Below are positions 51,216-55,171 of a stretch of DNA of 55,171 nucleotides, one piece after another. Source of the DNA: a bacterium. GTDB taxonomy: Bacteria; Babelota; Babeliae; Babelales; Vermiphilaceae. Made by a program: the position numbers and the translations under genes. Location: assembly GCA_030588705.1 (NCBI GenBank), contig JAUUXD010000002.1:1-55171 (forward strand). Reading direction: 5' to 3'. The notes beneath the pieces were generated by a model. The model did not search any database. It was not told where the DNA came from and was given only the letters and a program-made list of their open reading frames with translations. How positions within the stretch are numbered: position 1 is the first letter of the stretch; every line of letters begins with the position of its first letter.

Positions 51216-51867
51216 GTTCCTCAGGGCACCAGTTCAACAGCACCTGCATCGCCTCACTCACATCATCAGTAATGATAAAGGCACTTACCAAAGGAAGCGT
51301 GATAAACTCATATTCATACGCATGCTGATACCATTCAATAAGATCTTTCCAGTAGGATGAACCAATTAAAATAACGGGGACTCGTTTCATTTTACGCAGC
51401 TTAATAAGATCAAGCACCTCAAACAGCTCATTCATCGTGCCAACGCCACCGGGAAAGAGCACGAACCCACAACTGTATCTTGTGAGCAACCATTTGCGCG
51501 CAAAGAAATTTTCCACCTTAATCACCGGCGCACAAGGATTCACAAAATCGTCATCCACCCCCGTAACCCCAATCCCCAACGTGGCTCGTTTTTTATCTTT
51601 TGCCTCCTCATAGGCACCACAATTGGCCGCTTCCATGATGCCAGGGCCACCACCGGTAATCACCGACATTCCTTCTTTTGCACATCGACGAGATAAATCA
51701 CTGGCCATCTCCGCGTACTTGCCCCCTTCATACGCCCCTCGACCGCCAAACACAGAGACTATTGGTTGCGAAAGCCGAGAAAGACGATATACACCTCTGA
51801 CAATCTGCAATCCCGATTTGATCGAAATCCACAGAGCTCGAATTGCTTCAAAAAACCATCTTTTCAT
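51199..51867 (-). CDS. LOG-family (lysine decarboxylase-like) nucleotide hydrolase, copy 1
   Basis: 222 residues. LOG-type enzymes cleave ribose 5'-monophosphates (cytokinin or nucleotide). Active-site motifs GGGPGIMEAANCGAYEEA and FPGGVGTMNELFEVLDL (PGGxGTxxE) are intact. An N-terminal amphipathic or membrane-bound stretch (about residues 5-30) precedes the domain. Overlaps its paralogue by ATGA and ends 17 bases inside the convergent Nramp-type gene. Confidence 0.9.
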   Translation of the reverse strand: MKRWFFEAIRALWISIKSGLQIVRGVYRLSRLSQPIVSVFGGRGAYEGGKYAEMASDLSRRCAKEGMSVITGGGPGIMEAANCGAYEEAKDKKRATLGIGVTGVDDDFVNPCAPVIKVENFFARKWLLTRYSCGFVLFPGGVGTMNELFEVLDLIKLRKMKRVPVILIGSSYWKDLIEWYQHAYEYEFITLPLVSAFIITDDVSEAMQVLLNWCPEEPTTNK

Positions 51868-52526
51868 GGGGTCACCTTACATTCGTCACGAATCAAACAC
51901 AATACCTGCTCCAAATCATCGGTCATGGTAAACAGATCAAGATCCTCTTGGCTAATTGTTCCATGTTTAAGCGCTTCCATCTTAAGCCACTGCATAAAGT
52001 GATCCCAGTACTCCACACCAAAGAGCACAATCGGCACTCGTTTTAATTTTTTTGTTTGAATAAGTGTAATAACTTCTGAAAGCTCATCGAGCGTGCCAAA
52101 CCCCCCAGGAAACACCACAAACGCGGAAGAAAAGCGAGTTAATAACCATTTGCGTGCAAAGAAATAATTGAGCTCAAAATATTCCTGCACACATTTATTA
52201 GCCGACTCACCCAAATCAGTAACCCCGATCCCCATCATTCTTGTTTTGCCCTCTTTGGGGACAATAGCACCACAACTGGCTGCTTCCATTATGCCAGGCC
52301 CGCCACCGGTGAGCACTGAAATATCAAGTTCTACCAAGCGCTGGCCAAGCTCATGTGCTTTGCGAAAATAAACATCATCACCCGAAATGCGCGCACCACC
52401 AAAAATAGAAACAATCGGCCTTGGCAACTTTGACACGCGCCAGACCCCGTAAAGGAGCTGCCATAATACGCCGATCCATTGAAAGAGCGTTTTGCAACAT
52501 AATCCCATTCGTCTAAACATACGCAT
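51864..52526 (-). CDS. LOG-family (lysine decarboxylase-like) nucleotide hydrolase, copy 2
   Basis: 220 residues. Motifs GGGPGIMEAASCGAIVPKEG and FPGGFGTLDELSEVI as in copy 1; the two copies share the N-terminal helix layout. Starts 3 bases after the copA stop, so the transcript is copA, then LOG copy 2, then LOG copy 1. Both catalytic motifs are preserved in both copies, so neither looks degenerate. Substrate unknown. Confidence 0.9.
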   Translation of the reverse strand: MRMFRRMGLCCKTLFQWIGVLWQLLYGVWRVSKLPRPIVSIFGGARISGDDVYFRKAHELGQRLVELDISVLTGGGPGIMEAASCGAIVPKEGKTRMMGIGVTDLGESANKCVQEYFELNYFFARKWLLTRFSSAFVVFPGGFGTLDELSEVITLIQTKKLKRVPIVLFGVEYWDHFMQWLKMEALKHGTISQEDLDLFTMTDDLEQVLCLIRDECKVTP

Positions 52527-52529
52527 ACC

Positions 52530-54845
52530 TTATGGTAATGAAACTCGTTTTAATCTCAGCGCATTCAACACAACTGACAAACTGGAGAACGCCATCGCGG
52601 CACCGGCAAATATTGGATGGAGCATAATCCCCATCAATGGATACAACACGCCCATGGCCACCGGCAACAGCACAACGTTATACCCAAATGCCCAAATAAG
52701 ATTTTGGCGTATATTGCGCATCGTGGCACGCGACAAGCGAATCGTAAACGGTACTAATTTCATATCATTGTGCAGTAAAGCAATGCCAGCTGCCTCTAAC
52801 GCAACATCAGTACCGCTGCCAACCGCAATCCCCACATCCGCAGCGGCCAACGCCGGCGCATCATTAATACCATCGCCCACCATTGCCACGATAAAGCCTC
52901 GTTTTTTCAACTCAGCAACTTTCTGCGTTTTCTCTTCAGGAAGCACCTGCGCAAAAAACTCTTCAATGCCAACTTGCTGAGCAACCGCACGAGCTGCCTG
53001 CTCGTTGTCACCAGTCAGCATTACGGGCGTAATTCCCATTGCTTTAAGCTCTTCGATTGCTTTCTCTGAAGTTTCTCTCAGCTGATCGGCGACACAGAAA
53101 TAGGCAACGAGCTGTGTATCAATGCTCACAAATGAAACAGATTTGCCTTCTTGCGACCATTCATCCGCACAGCCAAGCGCATTGTCACCAAGCGATATTC
53201 CCTCGCTCTCCATCAAACGACGGGATCCTAGCAGTACTGTATGCCCATCGACAATGGCCCTAACCCCTAACCCCGACATAGCTTCAAACTGTTTTAGCTC
53301 AATATTTTTCATAAGATCATCGCGATTTTGCAGTTTGCTTTTTATGTACGTAACCAGCGCAATGGAAATAGGATGATTGGAACGTTCCTCAACTAATGAG
53401 ACCAACGCCAAAATATAGATTTCTGCTTTCGCATCCTGCAGCTTCCATCCCTGCTTATCAAGAATAGCACCTACATTATCAACAATAGTAAATTTCTCTA
53501 CGGTTTGCTTCCCCTGCGTGAGCGTGCCAGTTTTATCGAAAATAACGCAATTAATTGCACCTGCTTGCTCCAAGGTTTGCACATCTTTAATCAGCACTCC
53601 CTGCAATGCACCGCGCCCCACACCCACTATGATCGACATCGGAGTTGCGAGCCCAAGGGCACACGGACAAGCAATAATGAGCACCGCCACCATATTAATA
53701 ATCCCATACATAAGCTGTGGCGTTGGCCCCCAGTTAAACCAGATCAGAAAAGTAATCAATGCCAAAACAATTACCGTGGGGACAAAGATCGATGATATCT
53801 GATCTACTATCTTTTGCACCGGCGCGCGAGATGCTTGCGCCTTTTTAACCAAATCAATAATCTTTGCAAGCATTGTATCGGTTCCCACCTTCGTTGCCTT
53901 CATCTCAAGTGAACCAGAGATGTTGATCGTGGCACCAATTACCACATCACCCTCTTTTTTGGAAACCGGTTTCGATTCACCCGTTATCATGCTTTCATCA
54001 ATTGATGAAGAACCATTCACAATCTCCCCGTCCACCGGAATACGATCTCCCGGAGAAACGCGGATAGTATCACCAATTTGTACCGCATCAACCGACTTTC
54101 GCTCCCACACCTCTTTGCCATCACGTTGCGTTAACACCAGTGCCGTCTCTGGCTGCAGATCCATTAATTTTTCTATCGCACGAGATGTTCGTTTTTTAGC
54201 ACGGGATTCGAGATACGTGCCCAACAAGATAAAGGTAATAATTGCTACCGCCGCATCGAAATATTGGTGAGTTGGCAAACCAGCAGCATGCATCTGTTTT
54301 TCAAAAATAAGCACAATCAATGAGTAGAAATAAGCCACCAACGTACCCAAAACAATTAACGTATCCATATTAGCAGCACGATATTGAAGCGCACGCCACG
54401 CACTCACATAAAATCGAGAGGCCACCCAAAACTGAACCACGGTAGCTAGGATGAAAACAAACCAGTCCACGTACGGGATAGTATACCAATAGCTAATAAC
54501 CATATTAGTCATCAATAAAACAAAGGCCACTCCACTCACGACAAGTTTACGGCGCATGCGCGTGAGCTCATGCTCTTGCAACGCACTTACTTTGTGATGC
54601 TCATGCGCACCAAGCTTTGGATCTTGGCCAGGCATCACCACCTGATACCCCATAGATTCCACCATCGATTTGATCTCACGATCATCAATTTTTTCTGGAT
54701 CGTACGTAACAGTCCCCTGCTGCCCGGCATAGCTTATGGAGCCTTCGTTTATGCCAGGATGCTTTTCTAGCACCTGCTTAATCGATACCTCGCAACTACT
54801 GCAATGCATTCCCACAATCTTAAATTCTATCTTTTTATGAGCCAT
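52530..54845 (-). CDS. copA: Copper-exporting P1B-type ATPase
   Basis: 771 residues from the ATG at 54845 (GAGGG upstream). Pumps Cu+ out of the cytoplasm. One N-terminal HMA domain (GMHCSSC), membrane motif [10 protein letters not shown], phosphorylation site [16 protein letters not shown] (HP motif) and [10 protein letters not shown]. The YN and M/S features of P1B-1 ATPases ([23 protein letters not shown]) are present. The start overlaps a 37-residue membrane peptide gene by 11 bases, and two LOG genes follow in the same operon. Confidence 0.96.
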   Translation of the reverse strand: MAHKKIEFKIVGMHCSSCEVSIKQVLEKHPGINEGSISYAGQQGTVTYDPEKIDDREIKSMVESMGYQVVMPGQDPKLGAHEHHKVSALQEHELTRMRRKLVVSGVAFVLLMTNMVISYWYTIPYVDWFVFILATVVQFWVASRFYVSAWRALQYRAANMDTLIVLGTLVAYFYSLIVLIFEKQMHAAGLPTHQYFDAAVAIITFILLGTYLESRAKKRTSRAIEKLMDLQPETALVLTQRDGKEVWERKSVDAVQIGDTIRVSPGDRIPVDGEIVNGSSSIDESMITGESKPVSKKEGDVVIGATINISGSLEMKATKVGTDTMLAKIIDLVKKAQASRAPVQKIVDQISSIFVPTVIVLALITFLIWFNWGPTPQLMYGIINMVAVLIIACPCALGLATPMSIIVGVGRGALQGVLIKDVQTLEQAGAINCVIFDKTGTLTQGKQTVEKFTIVDNVGAILDKQGWKLQDAKAEIYILALVSLVEERSNHPISIALVTYIKSKLQNRDDLMKNIELKQFEAMSGLGVRAIVDGHTVLLGSRRLMESEGISLGDNALGCADEWSQEGKSVSFVSIDTQLVAYFCVADQLRETSEKAIEELKAMGITPVMLTGDNEQAARAVAQQVGIEEFFAQVLPEEKTQKVAELKKRGFIVAMVGDGINDAPALAAADVGIAVGSGTDVALEAAGIALLHNDMKLVPFTIRLSRATMRNIRQNLIWAFGYNVVLLPVAMGVLYPLMGIMLHPIFAGAAMAFSSLSVVLNALRLKRVSLP

Positions 54846-54948
54846 CGCCATCCCTCTTTTTGAGCAAACGATGGCCAAAGAAAAACCAGGCCACCAGGAC
54901 AATGAGCCCTACAACCACCCCATTTATCAACCAATGCCATCCCGTCAT
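54835..54948 (-). CDS. 37-residue single-pass membrane peptide upstream of copA
   Basis: Begins [15 protein letters not shown] with AAGAGGA seven bases upstream and ends in [16 protein letters not shown]. One hydrophobic helix spans residues 5-24, followed by a positively charged tail. The stop overlaps the copA start by 11 bases, so translation is coupled. Small membrane peptides of this type with aromatic-Gly helix ends accompany copper ATPases in several bacteria; a role in copper ATPase function is inferred. Confidence 0.65.
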   Translation of the reverse strand: MTGWHWLINGVVVGLIVLVAWFFFGHRLLKKRDGDGS

Positions 54949-55050
54949 GAATATCCTCTTTCAGTAAAGGGGGATCAAAATCGTTCAAAATCTAATAAAA
55001 TTGAGGGGGAAATGGCAATTTTTGGCCTCGAAATCCTGGATCTCCCCCGC

Positions 55051-55092
55051 AGGCCTGCCCTTCGTAGCTCCGTAAGGAGCGAAGTAGGGCCC
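55051..55092. repeat. Bulged palindromic intergenic element
   Basis: CTTCG (55060-55064), CTCC (55068-55071), GTAA loop, GGAG and CGAAG (to 55084) pair into a 9-bp hairpin with a 3-nt bulge (TAG), flanked by GCCC and GGGC. No T-run follows. The remaining stretch from 54949 to 55171 holds no gene I can support, apart from GC-rich and C-run segments. Confidence 0.5.
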
Positions 55093-55171
55093 TTTTAAAA
55101 TAGCGAACTCGATCCCCATTGCGAGACCCCCCTCCTGAACCCCTCCTAAAAAAGTTACAATCTGTCAATTC

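Noticed and set aside
54871-55098. 75-codon open frame on the plus strand at the right end
   Set aside because: It lies antisense to the small membrane peptide and copA, runs through the palindromic element, and has no ribosome binding site or plausible protein features.

Overview
The window reads as chromosomal DNA of a diderm (outer-membrane) bacterium with a compact, host-associated style of gene content. Evidence for the outer membrane is an Omp85/BamA-type protein, a second C-terminal-Phe beta-barrel protein and periplasmic binding components. Genes are densely packed with many ATGA or TGATG overlaps. At least eleven genes encode short Sec-exported proteins of no known family or with ankyrin repeats. 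This mix (ankyrin and repeat-rich exported proteins, polyamine uptake, type IV pilin and prepilin peptidase, an odd ATP synthase membrane sector, RtcB/archease) fits the phylum Dependentiae (class Babeliae, formerly TM6). That placement is an inference from gene content, not from a marker-gene tree.

Layout. Positions 1-1.1 kb: a methionyl-tRNA synthetase gene broken after its catalytic domain, running into a consensus promoter that reads out of the window. 1.2-6.4 kb: a repeat-rich exported protein, then a polyamine ABC transporter operon (membrane protein-potA-potB-potC-potD, leftward). 6.5-9.8 kb: BamA-like protein and an acylphosphatase-like protein lacking the catalytic Arg. 9.9-13.5 kb: gltX, an ankyrin protein, a small conserved-looking protein and an APC permease. 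13.7-18.8 kb: an outer-membrane barrel plus ankyrin gene, rpsU-rbfA-prepilin peptidase, a broken ankyrin gene and a type IV pilin. 19-27 kb: thpR, holB-tmk, ferredoxin-acyl-CoA ligase-glycosyltransferase, an NAPE-PLD-like hydrolase, an M50 protease and cysteine synthase.

27-35 kb is the most unusual part. A leftward cluster holds folC, a small AtpR/AtpI-like protein, atpB, an ATP synthase c subunit in which four c hairpins are fused in one chain, a glycosyltransferase, and a 750-residue protein that joins a periplasmic dCache sensor to a complete pentameric ligand-gated ion channel (pLGIC) module. The F1 genes are not in the window. 35-47 kb: tsaC, rtcB-archease, dciA, a TPR protein, murG, RNase P RNA (rnpB) whose 5' end overlaps a membrane-protein gene, two tandem HAD-family proteins (one exported) and a Cys-rich exported protein. 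45-55 kb: gpsA-uppS-membrane protein, a sodium:solute symporter, a non-canonical Nramp relative, two tandem LOG-family proteins, the copper ATPase copA and a 37-residue membrane peptide overlapping it.

Working together: envelope biogenesis (bamA, murG, uppS, gpsA, glycosyltransferases, acyl-CoA ligase), translation and tRNA maturation (metG, gltX, tsaC, rtcB, rnpB, rpsU, rbfA), replication (holB, tmk, dciA) and uptake of host metabolites and ions (potABCD, APC permease, SSS, Nramp). Ankyrin genes show decay: two of the three have in-frame stop codons with recognisable coding sequence continuing after them. No tRNA, rRNA, CRISPR array, insertion sequence or integrase was seen, and no gene-free stretch exceeds 300 bases.
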